A stretch of 64,000 bases of DNA from Lytechinus pictus. Taxonomy: Eukaryota; Echinodermata; Echinoidea; Temnopleuroida; Toxopneustidae. The position numbers and the translations under genes were made by a program. Below the pieces are notes generated by a model. It did no database searches. It had not been told where the DNA came from and worked only from the letters and a program-made list of their open reading frames with translations. Where the stretch lies: NCBI RefSeq assembly GCF_037042905.1, contig NC_087258.1:1054001-1118000 (forward strand), written 5' to 3'. Below, piece after piece: positions 10,001 through 22,857 of the stretch. Within the stretch, counting starts at the first letter, position 1, and every line of letters starts with the position of its first letter.

Positions 10001-12586
10001 AAGTGGCCATTCCCATTTAACAACTGATGAAACTATGTGGGCGATTCCATACGTGTCGCACGGGACGTTTCGACAACAATTTCTAGACTCTTAGCTGAAT
10101 GCTTGAGCAATATATATTTTTTCTTTTCTGTCAATGATTAAGTTATAAGGGGTAGCCATGTGGAAAACTGATGACGAAAACAAAAATGTTTGGTTATGGG
10201 TGAATCAAAAGTGAAAATGTTGTGCCTCGTACGGTACTCAGAAATTCAAATGTCCCGTACGACACGCAACATTTTTACCTCTAATTCACCCATGGACGAC
10301 ACATTTTTTTGTTGGTTCTCATTTTTGTACATGACTACCCGGTAGAACTTTATTATCACCACATAACGAATTGAATTTCTTCGTTTGTTTGGATAGCAGG
10401 TTGAAAAATGTCGTGCAAATTGCTAATTCTCTAGATTTGCCCTGTTACAGTGCCAAGAATTATCTTTGACAATTGCAACTGCATTGTTTTTAGCTCTCAA
10501 ATTCTTTCTGCAACGGGCCCCCTGGGCCCGTTGCAGAAAGAGTTGCGTTTAAACGCAAGTCAAAAAATCAATTGCAAGTCCCAAATGCGCGCTGTTGATT
10601 AATTGAAAATCAAGTTGCGCATGATTCTTAGAGTTGCGATTGATTGCAACTCTTTCTGCAACGGGCCCCAAAGAGTTGCAGTAAGGATTTCAAGCCACGG
10701 TATTCTGGTTGACAGGTTTTGATGTACCATGGGTGCGTTTCATTAGGAGTTACGTTTAATTAATTTGCCATTATGACAAATACCATCGTAACAAAGCTAA
10801 AGCAACTAATCAAAACCAAGGTGCCAATGGTAGTTACAGTTATGTCAAAGATAGCATACTTGTAAATCTTTCTGAAATGGACCCTGGTAATGGTTGGCTG
10901 TACGTCCATAACATTTTTTTAAGCCGTGCTAATACTTACCCTGTAATAATCTCGTGTGTCTACATTCTGGTAATGAAGGGAGATTACTATCAAGCCGACC
11001 AGTGAACAAACGCAAAAGAAAATTAAAAGAAGAATAGCCCAAACTTTAGCTGTAGCTAATTCAGCGTGCCCGAATTCTACGAGAGAAAGAGCGCAGAGCT
11101 GGAAGAAAACGGAACTCCAAAGTCCGATCTTGACTGCCACCCCCGGTTTGAAACGACAAAGTTCACCAAGGAAAGGTATTGAACGAAACTGGTGTTTAAG
11201 TGTTCCAGGTGTGTCTGCAGACGCTGCGTCAAGAAGCTTGGAGTTGTCATCGAAGGACTTCGCATTTCCTGTCTGAGTAAGACTATGATTTTTGTTCTGC
11301 TGCGAAGTCATCTCCAATCCAGGACTGGCGTCGGGCATTATATCATCAGGTCCATAGCGAAGGGTGATGACTGCAACGGCAACAAAAGAGTAACCAAGAA
11401 GGACACCAATGGAGAGGAACTCGACAAGTTGGGACAAGGTAAAGAACGTGGCAGGTATGACAACGAGAACTGTGGAGAATATTACTGCATAGACAGGCAC
11501 TTTGGTATGCTGATTTACAATGCTTAGAAATTCGAAGAGTATTCCGTCAGAAGCCATGGCGTAGATCGACCTTGGGAGGCTATAGAGACTCATTAATATT
11601 GTAGTAAACATTGCACAAAGGGCACCCACGCCTACCAGCCACCTTGCCCACTCTACACCACGTTGCTGGAAGGCAGCAGCGAATGCCGATTGTTCATCCA
11701 AATCTGTGTAAGGTACCATGAGGGTTAGAGCGGCAGATGCGAGGATGTAGCATACACTGGTTAACAGGATTGCAATAAAGGTAGCCCGAGGGATACTTTT
11801 TCTTGGATTCAATGTCTCTTCATTCGCCATGGCTATTGTATCAAAGCCAACGAAGGAGAAGAAAAGGGTTGCTGCTCCTGCAATCACGCTCCCTGGTCCG
11901 TTGGGGACGAACCCGCCATAATCTTGCCAGTTTTTGATATCTGCTTTAGTAAATCCCATCACAACTATAACGCCAATGATCGCCAGGTTAATGATCATTA
12001 ATATGACGGTGACCCCTGCTGAAATGTTTGCTCCTGCTGCTATGAAAACCGATATTAGAATGACCAATAAAGAGGCAAATATATTCGGATATGGCGAAAT
12101 GTAAGAAAAGTCCCAGACCTCACCACCCATTATAGTGTCAACTGTAAAGTTGGTTATCCGGTACCCAGTCAAAAAATCCAGATACCCCATGAATGAGGAG
12201 GAAACAGATGCAGCGGATATGGCGTACTCAAGGATCAAGTTCCAACCAATAAGGAATGCCCATATTTCGCCTATGGCGATGTACGTGAAGGTGTATGCAG
12301 ATCCTGTCTTTGGAATCCTACAGGCAAACTCCACGTAGCACAGAGCGGACAGTATTGAAGCAACAGTGGCAATGGTATAGGAGACAACAATGGCAGGTCC
12401 AGTGACTTCCTTGGCCTCAACGCCGGTGAGAACGAAAAGACCGGCACCAATCATCGCAGCTATGCCCATTATCGTCAGCTGAAATGTGGTTAAAGAACGC
12501 CTGAGGGATGTCTCGAAGGCCTCTTCAGCACTTCCAAGCTGCTTCCTGCGGCTGATGTTGCTGCAAATATCCCCGCAGCAATCCAT
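6939..12586 (-). CDS. slc7a-like: Gene B: CAT-type cationic amino acid transporter, three coding exons, 633 aa
   Basis: Spliced coding sequence 12586-10940, 9478-9370, 7084-6939 on the - strand; 1902 nt, an exact multiple of three. CAT proteins are plasma-membrane permeases that import arginine, lysine and ornithine. An amphipathic N-terminus leads to the first helix (GIAAMIGAGLFVLTG, residues 41-55), then LCYVEF with E86, which I align with a glutamate known to be essential in mammalian CAT-1. IPKTGSAY (91-98), FSFVGFDTIA (243-252) and EETLNPRKSIP (256-266) are the family signature. The last two helices come from exons 2 and 3. The tail ends SYGSTD. The length is near vertebrate CAT-1 to CAT-3 (about 620-660 aa). 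The start was chosen for the RRK and hydrophobic-helix alignment. Some residues differ from vertebrate CATs, so the substrate is inferred. The nearest paralogue is gene C. Confidence 0.93.
7085..9369 (-). other. Gene B intron 2
   Basis: A 2.3-kb intron with a GT-rich simple repeat (about 7565-7625) and a tRNA-derived SINE remnant (about 8190-8305). No other gene is seen. Confidence 0.85.
8190..8305 (-). mobile_element. tRNA-derived SINE remnant (Ser/Leu-like head)
   Basis: On the - strand, an A-box-like ATGGCCAAGTGG and a B-box-like GGTTTCGATCCC are followed by a tail with GTGAGCAAGACATTTA. Spacing and order are as in a tRNA promoter. The head cannot form a full cloverleaf, so it is not called a tRNA gene. 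Confidence 0.5.
9370..9478 (-). CDS. slc7a-like: Gene B coding exon 2 (109 nt)
   Basis: The acceptor ends TTTTTTAG at 9479-9480. The exon reads VPFVPLFPWLAILVNILLLL and continues to ITWLRFLVWVVVG, which is the penultimate helix and the start of the last one in CATs. The donor GTAAGT follows at 9369, phase 1. Length and both phases equal those of gene C exon 2. Confidence 0.93.
10038..10443. mobile_element. MITE with TCGTACGACAC motifs, copy 1
   Basis: It starts GGGCGATTCCATACGTGTCG and contains GTCCCGTACGACACGCAACA. The same family lies in opposite orientation at 14907-15253. No ORF. Confidence 0.6.
10522..10669. mobile_element. Small MITE with GGGCCCGTTGCAGAAAG ends
   Basis: The left end GGGCCCGTTGCAGAAAG and right end CTTTCTGCAACGGGCCCC are inverted. 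A third copy of the end, CTTTCTGCAACGGGCCC, directly abuts the left end at 10504-10520. A related element is nested at 32998-33142. Confidence 0.65.
10940..12586 (-). CDS. slc7a-like: Gene B coding exon 1 (549 codons)
   Basis: Starts at ATG (12586-12584) and ends after AGG, followed by the donor GTAAGT (10939-10934), phase 0. It encodes the first twelve or so helices without an intron. The open frame runs a few codons past the donor to a stop, but those codons (VSISTA) are intronic. Confidence 0.93.
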
Positions 12587-12683
12587 GGCATCTCAGGGGA
12601 AAGAAACGGGAGGAGCAATCTTCTAGTGCAGTGGAGATGTATGTTCTTCTCTAACCGAGGTTGCTATTTCATTAAACTTCAAT
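12587..12683 (-). other. Gene B 5' UTR part of exon 1 with a candidate upstream acceptor
   Basis: On the - strand, a long CT-rich tract ending CTCTCTCTAACAG abuts 12683. This is a strong 3' splice site, so the ATG exon is probably preceded by a 5' UTR intron. An ATG five bases upstream of the start is out of frame. The first exon was not located; a weak donor-like site (GTAAGT at 18483-18478) is one option. Confidence 0.55.
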
Positions 12684-13017
12684 CTGTTAGAGAGAGGGGA
12701 AGAGAGAGAGAGCGAGAAGTTGTAAGCCGTTTTATATCTCAAGATAACTTAAACATGTTACACATCAATATGATTTTAATAAATGCAGAATAGTTAAACA
12801 TCAAATGAACATTCAACTATACCAGAAATTACATCACATTCAAACTAAAGGTCTTACAAAGACAACTTTCAAGTCATCGGGTTGACTCTCTCTTCTATAC
12901 GGTTTTCAAGCCTTTTATATTTCCGTACCACTAAAAACTGAGCCGTTTTGGAATATGAATCAGGATACAAGACTTCTCCTTGTATTGTGTCCAAATCCTC
13001 GCCTCAATTCTTGCTTA

Positions 13018-13090
13018 TATTGGGATTCGAACCCATAACGTTACCGTTGTAAGCGCAAGGATTGTGGTATTGCGTCATGCTGACGAATTG
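13018..13090 (-). mobile_element. SINE head fragment
   Basis: GGGTTCGAATCCC on the - strand is a canonical tRNA B box, with an A-box-like TGACGCAATACC about 40 nt upstream. A degenerate tRNA-derived SINE is likely. Confidence 0.4.
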
Positions 13091-14187
13091 ATCGACTCGT
13101 TAATTTTCGATTCGTTTTTACGAATGTTCATGATGTGTTGTGTTTCAATACATTAACCCTATTCTAAAGCCAGGAGGAAAATATCGTGGATAAATAGCAC
13201 CGAGGCGGAAGGGGGGGGGGGGGTCAATTCAATTTGCGCCTATGGCCATATAGTTAACATCATGACAAGACATGTACATAGGGTGTTTTCAAGTCCGATG
13301 TTGGCCTTGGTGTTGGTGTTGGAATTTGGATTGCTTCCCCTCGCTCCATAACTTACTAAGATTTTGAAAAACTAATCCAGATCACGTTATTGACATTTCA
13401 ACTACTGAGTGACTTTCCGGGACCATCTTCATTTTATGTTTGGTGTTATAATCGTGCAAAAATTGACCTAACACCAACACCAAAAGGTCAACACTGAACG
13501 TGAAATCACCCATAGGGAATATGCTATCTGTCTAATCGGCGTCTGCGAGGCCTATGTCGGCCTAATGTAATTTGATACTGGGTCATGACGACCTAATTTA
13601 TCGAATTAAAAACAGAAGCACGGCACATGCCTTCTCTGGATAGCTTTCTTTCTCCTTAATTCCCTTCTTTTCCATCTTGTTTAACTTTTTGAAAAATCAT
13701 AAGGTATGCCCCCCCCCCCTTCCCCTGTAATGCCGCCCCTCTATGCAACACATGCTATCTGAAATTCTTGACCAAATAAATTGAAGTTGGAAGATAAAAG
13801 GTACGTATTCCATTTTTTCCCCAGGTTTTGATGAATTTGGTGATTCTATCAGTTATAGGAATAACAACCTTTTCAGCCTTGCATTCAGTAACATAGCTTA
13901 CAAAAGGGCAATTCAAACTTATCTGGTCCATTGACAATGAAAATACTCAGCTATTAACAATGCAGATTTCATCTCAGCCATACTTGCTAAAGATTGGGAA
14001 AACTTAGTTCTCACCTGAGGTCTTCAATATCAATTCTTGGAGTCATTAGTGTCGATAGAGGTAACGGTATGTGTCAATCAAAATCAGAGAAGCTTTTCTT
14101 TCATATTTTGAGAAATTTGAAATGATGAAAATCCATATTTTATTGTTCGAAATAAAAACTTGAAATGAAATACTCCGAAAATTTACT

Positions 14188-14388
14188 TTGCCCAATTGGT
14201 CCTGGGCCCCGCAGCCACTATGCAGCGCCAGATCGTCGAGGCTCTATCCCTTCAATCGTTGAACGCCAAACAGGGTAGCAGCAACTCCCATCATTTAAGG
14301 TCTTATGGTCTGACGCGGCCGGGGTTTGAACCCCCGACCTCCCGGTTGTGAGACGGACGCTCTACCAATTAAGCCAACACACCAGTGA
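14188..14388 (-). mobile_element. tRNA-Val-like SINE
   Basis: On the - strand the head has the A box TGGCTTAATTGGTAGAGCG, an anticodon-loop-like CTCACAA, and the B box GGGGTTCAAACCCC. An unrelated body of about 130 bp follows. The body, and the lack of a proper acceptor stem, argue for a SINE rather than a tRNA gene. Confidence 0.65.
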
Positions 14389-14906
14389 TGTAATACAAAA
14401 CGATATTTGAATACTAGCTCTCGACAATTAGAAGACCGTGTTTGTATATCATTGTGTATTTACCTGCCTTACCGCCCCCATGTGTGCTAACTGTCACTTA
14501 TTCCTTTTAAGTTTTCTAAATTTTATTCTTTCTCTTTCCATTATTTTCAATGTTTAGTCATGATTTGAAGATGGTATGATTGTGTATATTGATTTATTTA
14601 TTGTATTCTATCATACGATGTAAATTCTATCTAATTTAGCTTTGGGTTGCCGTGTTATTTCTAATAAATATATTTTCAAACTCAAATTACTATCCCTAAC
14701 CTTCCCATCCAGTGGAAAACGTGGAAATTGTTTTCTGTTACAATTCGATGCTGTCCAGATTCTTCATGCATTCCAAATTCGCTAATAAGGTCGGTCACTC
14801 TACCTTATCATCTCAGCTTTTCAAATAATGTAGTTGCCATGGTTGGTTGAGTTTCACGTAGTCTAAAATACTTTCGGGAGAATGCGGAAATATATACAAT
14901 GGTAGA

Positions 14907-15253
14907 TGGGCGATTCCACGCTAGAAAAATCAGCCATTTTCACAACATTTTTCAACCTGCTGTCCAAACGAACGCATAACTTCAATTTACTGTGTGGTAA
15001 TATAAAGTACTACTGGGTAGACATGCAAAAAACTGACAACCAACAAAAATATGTTTTCCATATGTGCATTAGAGCTTAAAATGTTGCGTGTCGTACGGGA
15101 CATTTCTGCGTCGCGTACGACACACAACATTTTCACCTATAATTTACCCATAATCATTTTTGTTGTGTTGGTTATTAGTTTTTCACATGACTATCCACTT
15201 TAGCTTTATCATTGTTGTCAAAATGTCTCGTACGACACGAATGTATTCGCCCA
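14907..15253. mobile_element. MITE with TCGTACGACAC motifs, copy 2
   Basis: The inverted relative of 10038-10443. It shares GGGCGATTCCA at its left edge, a central TCGCGTACGACACACAACAT block and GTCTCGTACGACACGAATG at the right edge. Confidence 0.6.
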
Positions 15254-16037
15254 GATGAGCATGACAGTGCACATGATTTGTTGGTGTTTATTTTTTTTGG
15301 GGGGATCGGGATGTATGGCATGTTTGGGAAGAATTTTGCGAAAATGATAGATAAAAGTGGGGGCAATACGTACAGGCGTTGATTCGAAGCATTTGAGCTG
15401 ATTCACACATTTATAGGCCTTTTTTGCATACTGTACTCTCTGGTATGTTTGTGAAGAATTTTGTGAAAATATAATACATATTCCAGAATATTAACATTTC
15501 TGGAATGAAAGCGCCCCTATTCTTTCATTTCGAACTTGTGGGATACATTTTTTCCAAGAGGTCTTTCTCACGTACACCTTAAATTTAAAGCTTGCCGCGG
15601 ATGGGAATAGTGACTAGCCGAATTCATTTTTAATCTTATTGATAAACTTTTAATCTCAAAAGATCTAAATTCCAATTTAACAGTTTATATCTAATTCCAC
15701 ACGTTTGTAATCTAAATCTAAGATTCGACTTGTCAGTATTCACAGCCGATCTGACTTTATTTTAAATCCTTGTAATTTAGAGTATAATATCAATGAACTC
15801 ATGCCCCTAATTTTTGCAATAGCGTCATACAACATTCTCTCAATGCATGATACTTCCCATCTTTAATCTCATCAAGACCATCACGAAGACTAAAGAGCCA
15901 TAATTGGGCATTGAAAAATGAGAAAAATATACATGCCCTAACAATTTAAATTGATGAGAATCAGTTTGCACCATTAATGTATGATATGAATATTTTAATT
16001 ACAAATTATACGTTTACAAAAGCCTGTAAATTTCGGA

Positions 16038-16140
16038 ATGGACCTATCCACGGAGGATTATCTATTGTTACTGGGGGAGTGATGTGACAATGCTCAGCAC
16101 CCCCAGTAACAATAAGATAATCCTCCGTGGATAGGTCCAT
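16038..16140. repeat. Near-perfect 40-bp hairpin with 22-nt loop
   Basis: The left arm 16038-16077 pairs with the right arm 16100-16140, apart from one bulged base (TATCTATTG against TATCTTATTG). The arms start ATGGACCTATCCACGG and end ACTGGGGG. The size resembles a pre-miRNA or a short foldback element. Confidence 0.85.
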
Positions 16141-16467
16141 GAATATCGGGGGTTTTTTTTACACTGATTTAAAATCTACCCATTGAATTTCTCTGAATAT
16201 TACTTTAAAACGAGGAATACCTTTCTAAAGTCGTATTGCACTAATTGACAATATTTTGGATTCGTTGCTTCTCTGCTGGTCTAAAATCATGATGGACTTC
16301 GTCAAACGAACAAGTTGTACTTTTGACGAAAGATCATTGAAAAAATGCCAAACTCGTGTGTTTTTTCTGCAACGACTCATGATAACATAATGACCATTGT
16401 TGCAACAAAGAATGTCCAAATTATAACACCACATTATCAGTTCACAGTGCAAAGATGCGTGGAAGAA

Positions 16468-16916
16468 TAGACCAGTTCGTAGTTATATCAGGGACAATTT
16501 TGGTCTAATGACCTTTCATTTATTTCATTATGATAGGCAGATTTCAGAGCAGGATATAACATATGTATGCCTTACATAGCAGGATGAAGAAATTAAATTA
16601 TACCAGGTGACTAGAATAGCACACCATTGAAGACTCCATGAAGGTATTTGTTGCGTTTCTACTTTGAATGCATATTATAGCATGTTGTACAATGTACTTG
16701 GCAAACTGCAGTGAAATACCAGTCGTGGACGCATTTTTGTTCTTTGTTGATGCAAATGAAAAACACAATTGAAAAGAATATATGAATAATCAAGACACCA
16801 AAGTTGGTGCTTATCTCATTAAATTTTAAACTACCATGCCACTTTAGTACAAATGATCTTTCTCTGATCATGCGCAGAATCTTCTGATCATGCGCAGAAT
16901 GGAACTACGAACTGGC
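16468..16916. mobile_element. MITE with ACCAGTTCGTAGTT ends, copy 1
   Basis: The left end ACCAGTTCGTAGTT is inverted at the right end (AACTACGAACTGG). GATCATGCGCAGAAT is tandemly doubled near the right end. A diverged inverted copy lies at 32704-33279. Confidence 0.65.
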
Positions 16917-19900
16917 TTATTGTGACCCACTGTCCATTGTCAGCTAGTGTGCAGTACTTGGAAGAAAAAAAAAGAACTCCAAAAGGAAAAGAACCCCAAT
17001 AGAGCTCAATGAAACGGTTACTTTAATTCAACTGATTGAAATCACAAAACTGCGCATATACTGTCGTTCTTCTAACAAACTGTTATTGAAATGATTTCGA
17101 GAATGGACATTTAATAGAAAGCTCTAACAGAGAAGAGTGAAGCTTTTGCCTTTATTTTAGAAAAAATGGAAATGTTACCACTATTCTAATTAAACATAAT
17201 CAAATAAATCGTACGGTTAATACAACATATTCACCTGTATACTGCATCCAGAAAACGGGTAGGAAAATTGACTCACTGGAAACCATGATGTTAACGACAG
17301 TTCCCGAATTCATATTGCACAAAAAATCGCCTTATTTCACGGCTAATTTTCCTTCATCTGAATATAACGTATAGAGACCACGCTTCTAAGCGTTATATGC
17401 AACACCACCTCAAGAGAAAACACACGTCTGTTATATAAACTAGGCCAAATGAACTTCTTGACCTGCCGATGAATGGGGAAAAGGCACCACACGTACGGTC
17501 CATCCATGCGTTCAAATTGAATGGTACGCGGGATCGTAAAACTCTTTTAAGACTAAATCCGTCTTTATTGGTTTCGTGATTATTCAAAACTGGGAATTTG
17601 AAAAGAAGCGTAAAAAAGCCAAATATTTTGAGGGGGCCAGAAAAAGTGTGTGGAGCAAAAATTCCAAAAAGATTCGAGGGAGCGAAGCGAGCGAGCGAGC
17701 AAACGTTTGAACCTTGTTAAGACCAAAAATACCACATTTTGACATGATATTCATAGAATAATGAATTTCACCCTTACAATTATTATTTTATCATTTTCTT
17801 AATTGCTATTCTCTTTTTTTTTTATTCGTTGTGAACATTTTAGGGTCCATGGCCCCCATCCGCCACCCCTCATATGTACATCAGTGGGAGCATGCTCCAA
17901 ATACTACTACACATCTTCTCCATTTACACAGATAATATTACCTATTTTTTAATGCCCTCTCTCCCTCTCGGCAGGCCAGCATACTTGATATGTATAAGCA
18001 CAGTATGTATTTAAAGATATATATATATATATATATACATTCATTGAATACAGTAAATATTGTGTCTTCGGTAACTGCCATAATATTTGTAGCTGAAGAT
18101 TTGTTTTCTAATAGAGTGTGTCCAGTATTTTAGCTTAAACAAAGAAAGGACATCACTTTTTTTCAAACAAACCAACTTGTATCTAGGGATTCATTCTTTT
18201 TTAACGTAATTAAGTAAATGTCTGATTAGTAGTCCATTTTCGTGCTTTAATACCCCCGCCCACCCCCTTTCATTAAACGAAAAATTAGAGTGATCATTTA
18301 CACAAATGTTACCTAATTAAAATAACCTGATGTAACTTAAAATAAAACAATCAAATGGACTTAAAATAACCAACGCTATGGATACTTTAAACTTACAAAA
18401 CTTTATTAAGTACTTTTAACAGAAATTATTATTTAGATTAGAAAGCAAAATGAAACCACATAATTGTAAGAACGGGACTTACTGCGTACTTGCGTAGATC
18501 CCGTTTCCCTATAAACAGAACATGACGAGAAATACAAACAAAACGGCCGTAGCGTATAAACCTTGAATACATGAATAGCAACTGAAACCGATCCACTCCA
18601 CGCCTTAGTTACTATTTCTACTCCCTTCTGTGATTAATTATTGATTACGTTATGACAGATGTTTTAGAAAACTTAGACAGCTGCTATTATAGGTTCATGC
18701 AATTATTCAATAAGTTCTTTCAGGCACTTGATACAATGCCCTTATTGCGTTAATTGTTTTACAAACGAGTTAACCATTTCCCAAATAATATTTAATATTC
18801 AGTTTTATTCACTAGTATTTTTAAAATGTGCAGGTGTTTTTTATGTATTTATACAGTTATATCGGCACCTACAAAGTAATTTAGGTGTATACACCCCTCA
18901 ATAAATGTTCTGCAACTCAGGTTTGAAGAGTAATCACTTTCTTAGTGTGCCATCATCATTTATGGTATCATCGGAAAGCATGATTATTGCTCTTTGCAAT
19001 GATGCGTCATTTTAATGCTAATGATATCATGTTATCGTTGTTTCTAATCGTGAATTTCCAATTGTTTCGAGGATGGACTGGGTGTGAATGAGCTGATGCG
19101 TGAAAGTCCACACATGGTGTATTCTTATGGTAACGGATTAAATATGTTCGGAATAATGTTGAACCCTGTAATTTAAAAAAGTTTAAAGATGTTAATTTAC
19201 AAAAGAGAAGAATGTTGGTTTCATTGTTGTTGAGCATTTTAAATTTATGAAAGCTTTCACTTCAAGCAAACACGAAATCATGCCAAACAATCGATACACA
19301 TCCCTCAACAACACAAACCACTCCTTTCAACATCAATAACACACGAATGAAGACACCCAAACATTCACTGTCACCTGCATCCTGGGCGGAATTCTAAAGA
19401 AATGGAGAGAATGGTTAGAAAACAATACATTTTGCAACAATTCACTTCTGACTTTGCCCTTTATTCGGGGTAATTGCACTTTTCATGATTACATAATCAC
19501 AACAAATGGCAAATCATTGTAAAGAGGAATAATGAAGCTTTCCAATGATACCAGTTTCATATTTTATTCTTCAGTAACAATAAATATATCATCTCTTAAA
19601 CCTGAGTTGCCGAACTTTTTTTAGGGGTTTATTAATCGCTTTTCACCCCATTTTGAAAAGGGAGAATAAGAATACTTGTATCTGAACATCATAGAATTGG
19701 ACAACTGTACTGAACAACTGCTTTCTGTATAGAAAGCATTCCTAGTTAATTATGCATATTTCCGCTATACGACGCATAGAGACGAGCTTTTCTATTTATG
19801 TCCTTGTTTAAAATCTTTGAGGCTTGGTGTTTTGGGAACCAGTTTGCATAAATTGTTGCAATGTGAGGAAACCTCTAAGATCTTTAATGTGAGTAGGTTA

Positions 19901-21628
19901 GTAGAAATTACCTTTTTTCTACGCGTGCTTATATTGTATATCAGAACTTGCTTTTTTTGGTTTAGGTGCTGTGTTGTGGTAGTCATGGGGGGGGGGCATC
20001 AACTGACCATAAAAAATGATACTGTATGTACTGGCATAGCAGAAGTTTGTGTTAGAAATAGGCCGACATCGAAATTGCTTTTCATATTTAGCACTATGCC
20101 AATCTGATAATTTGTGCTAAAAGAGTCGATCAGAGGAAAACTATTTTCCCACGAAAATTCACCATTCGAGTTTGTTCCGATCACTCAATCAATGGTTTAT
20201 AATTTTCGGTATACATGATATAGGGTACTATGTGTGTGGGTTTTTTTTTATTAGTATTATTTTATCATTTTGCAGTTGGAAAATGCTTTCGCTCATGAAA
20301 CGCGCGGTACTTGATTGTTAAAGACTTTATTATGTATTATATTTCTATACCAGCTGGTTAACAGAGGAATATTAGCGCGCAAATTATCGGCGGTCTCGAG
20401 CATGGGATCAAAGGAAAGCAACTTCATCCCTTTTCTTCCGAACAACTCCCTGGTTTTACACACACAAAAAAAAACTTACCTCCGTGATTTCTTCTTGAGC
20501 CTGAATGATAAGTGCTTGACCACTCACATACACCTAAGAGGCTAATGGAACTTGCGATTAAGCTCTATGCAATCCGGATACACATATTACGAAGACGTGA
20601 TATCGCCTATTCACATGCGTATAAAGAACATCACTCGCACCGATAATTGCACACTGCCTCAACACTGTGAAAGTGTTCCTTATGCCAGCTGTAGAAGTCA
20701 GTGTTTGATTGTAAAAATTACCAGGTGGAAAATATTTAGAAGTGAAATTCTATAGGCCTGAGCTTTTATTTTATTTGAAGAGCGGGGGTGTTGTAATATG
20801 CTGGTAGAATCAATTACCATTCATCGCCCTAATCACATTCGTATCCAGGCCTAATTCAATTCAATTTGTTTTATTTCATTTTGAACAGAACAATGGAAAG
20901 CGTTCGAAAATAATTACAATAATTTTTGCAAACCAAATTTATACAAACAATATAAATCATTTTGAGGTATGTACAATATATATTTTTTTCATAAGTGAAA
21001 CAAAACAAAGTATATGAAATAAGCAAATTATCATAAATATTATAATTAAAGACCTGACAAAATGGAGGGATCCACTAAAAAGCATATGCTTGTAGTGTGT
21101 GGACCCCTCTAAATAATTCCTATATCCTATAATTCCCGCAACCCATCCCCCCCAAAAAAAAATGAAAAGAATAATGATAATAATAATGTTGATCTGATAA
21201 TGATGATAATGATAACAACAACAACAATAATAATAATGATAAATAATAAATAATATACGTGTTACCTGAATATATCTTATAAAAAGGGGTGAGCGTATAT
21301 TGAACTTAAACTTAGTGTTGTATCGATCTAGTATGTGCCATATGATGCGCCATGTCTCATCCAAGTTGGCGAAGGACATTTGATGTTGTTAAAGGGCCGA
21401 TTAACCATCGCCGGTTACATGACACCCCAACAAAGCAATACGCATCTATAATAATGTAACCGAAGTAAAACGATTCAGCTAAACTCTGTAATAAAGGGCC
21501 GACATCTACAAAATTTTCGATGGGTGATTACCCCTTCAACATCGAAATGCTCTGCTTACACAGTTATTCAAAATGTATGCGCGTTTTTTTTTTTTTTTAT
21601 TAGATACCAAAATGAAGTATTCCTTTAA

Positions 21629-22369
21629 CCCTAAAAAGACTGGGGGCCATCATGCCCCCCCCCCCCCTTGACAGTTCGCGCGATATTTCCGAAACGCAAA
21701 AAAGATAGCGCCGCAATTTTTGTTTTACTTTTTTCTTTGAAGTCTCGCGCAACTTTTGAGACCAAATTCGTGAAATAGTATAGCATTGCTACGCCACGTG
21801 ACTTTTTACAAGACAATGTAATACCAAAAAGGGTTATTTTTTATACTTTGTGTACAAAGTCTGTGCGAAATTACTAAGAGGGTGATTATTTTTCGTTCTA
21901 ATTATTCTGCTTAATTAATTTAGGGTCTAATTTAGTTTTTAAATGGTCTGTAACAATTTCCATTGAAAAAACAATTTAAAAAATGTATAAAAAAAACAAC
22001 AAAGAAATACATAAGAAATTCTACAAACAAAGAAACAAATAAGGAAACAATTGGCTTTAGCAATTTTCCTTTGTTGAAACCTTTGAATTAGATTACAAAG
22101 AAGGCATCTTAAAAATAATTGAAGATAAATTGGGTGTTAAATTTGCAAAAAAAATGTTTTTCTCACGGAAAAAACTTGAATATTTTATTCATAATAACTA
22201 AAAATAATTATTTTCAGATTATTTTTTTATACTGGCTTGTAGTTTATGTGGTAAGGAATGTGCATGCCAAATTTCTGCGCGATCGCGCGAACCGCAGCCG
22301 AGATCAGAAGGGGGCCATCACCCCCCCCCCCCCTCCTCAATGCATCACAAATAGCCCAGTCATTTTAGG
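21629..22369. mobile_element. piggyBac-like non-autonomous element, TTAA-flanked
   Basis: TTAA (21625-21628) borders CCCTAAAAAGACTGGGGG, and the other end CCCAGTCATTTTAGG borders TTAA (22370-22373). TTAA duplications and CC-starting TIRs are the piggyBac hallmark. Both ends carry GGGGGCCATCA next to cytosine tracts. The 741-bp interior has no transposase. Confidence 0.65.
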
Positions 22370-22857
22370 TTAACTTGTAACTAAAAACAAAAATTTAGTC
22401 GGCCTTCTTAGTATCAGATGTAAAAATTAATTCCTTTGATAAACTTACAGGTTATCAAGAACGAGCCATGCATTGTGTGTGTATGAAATGGAATATGTTC
22501 ATAAACAGGTATATTCCATCCATTGGAGCCCTTGAGTACATTAATATATATCTTATTCTTTCACGGCATATTTAAATACAAGAGTTGCCAAAGCTGTTGT
22601 ACATGTATAATTTCTCATTTCAGTTTATGTTTTTTAGGTTTTCGTTATTTGAAATACCTTTTGCCAATTTGTTTAATGTTTCCGTTAATTTGTTAATTAT
22701 TTCCGATGTTATTATTATATAGTTGAATACTACAATGACATATACAGTAGTCGTTTCCCAGACACACTATTCACTTTCATTTAATATTTCTTTCTATAAT
22801 TCCACAACACAAGTAGTTTCAATACCATACTTTATCCGTATTATTTGGTTGTGTTTG

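Larger units (their letters stand above)
9479..10939 (-). other. Gene B intron 1
   Basis: A 1.46-kb phase-0 intron. It contains two MITEs (10038-10443 and 10522-10669) and a possible third, weak one near 10733-10886. Confidence 0.85.

Noticed and set aside
10919-10939. C-terminus VSISTA for gene B from the unspliced frame
   Set aside because: A consensus donor precedes it, and the next two exons supply the last two helices with matching phases.
14322-14384. tRNA-Val gene
   Set aside because: Good A and B boxes, but it is fused to a SINE body and has no convincing acceptor stem.
21129-21250. Coding potential in the YYYCCCC-type ORF on the - strand
   Set aside because: It is a translation of (TAA/ATG)n simple repeats.
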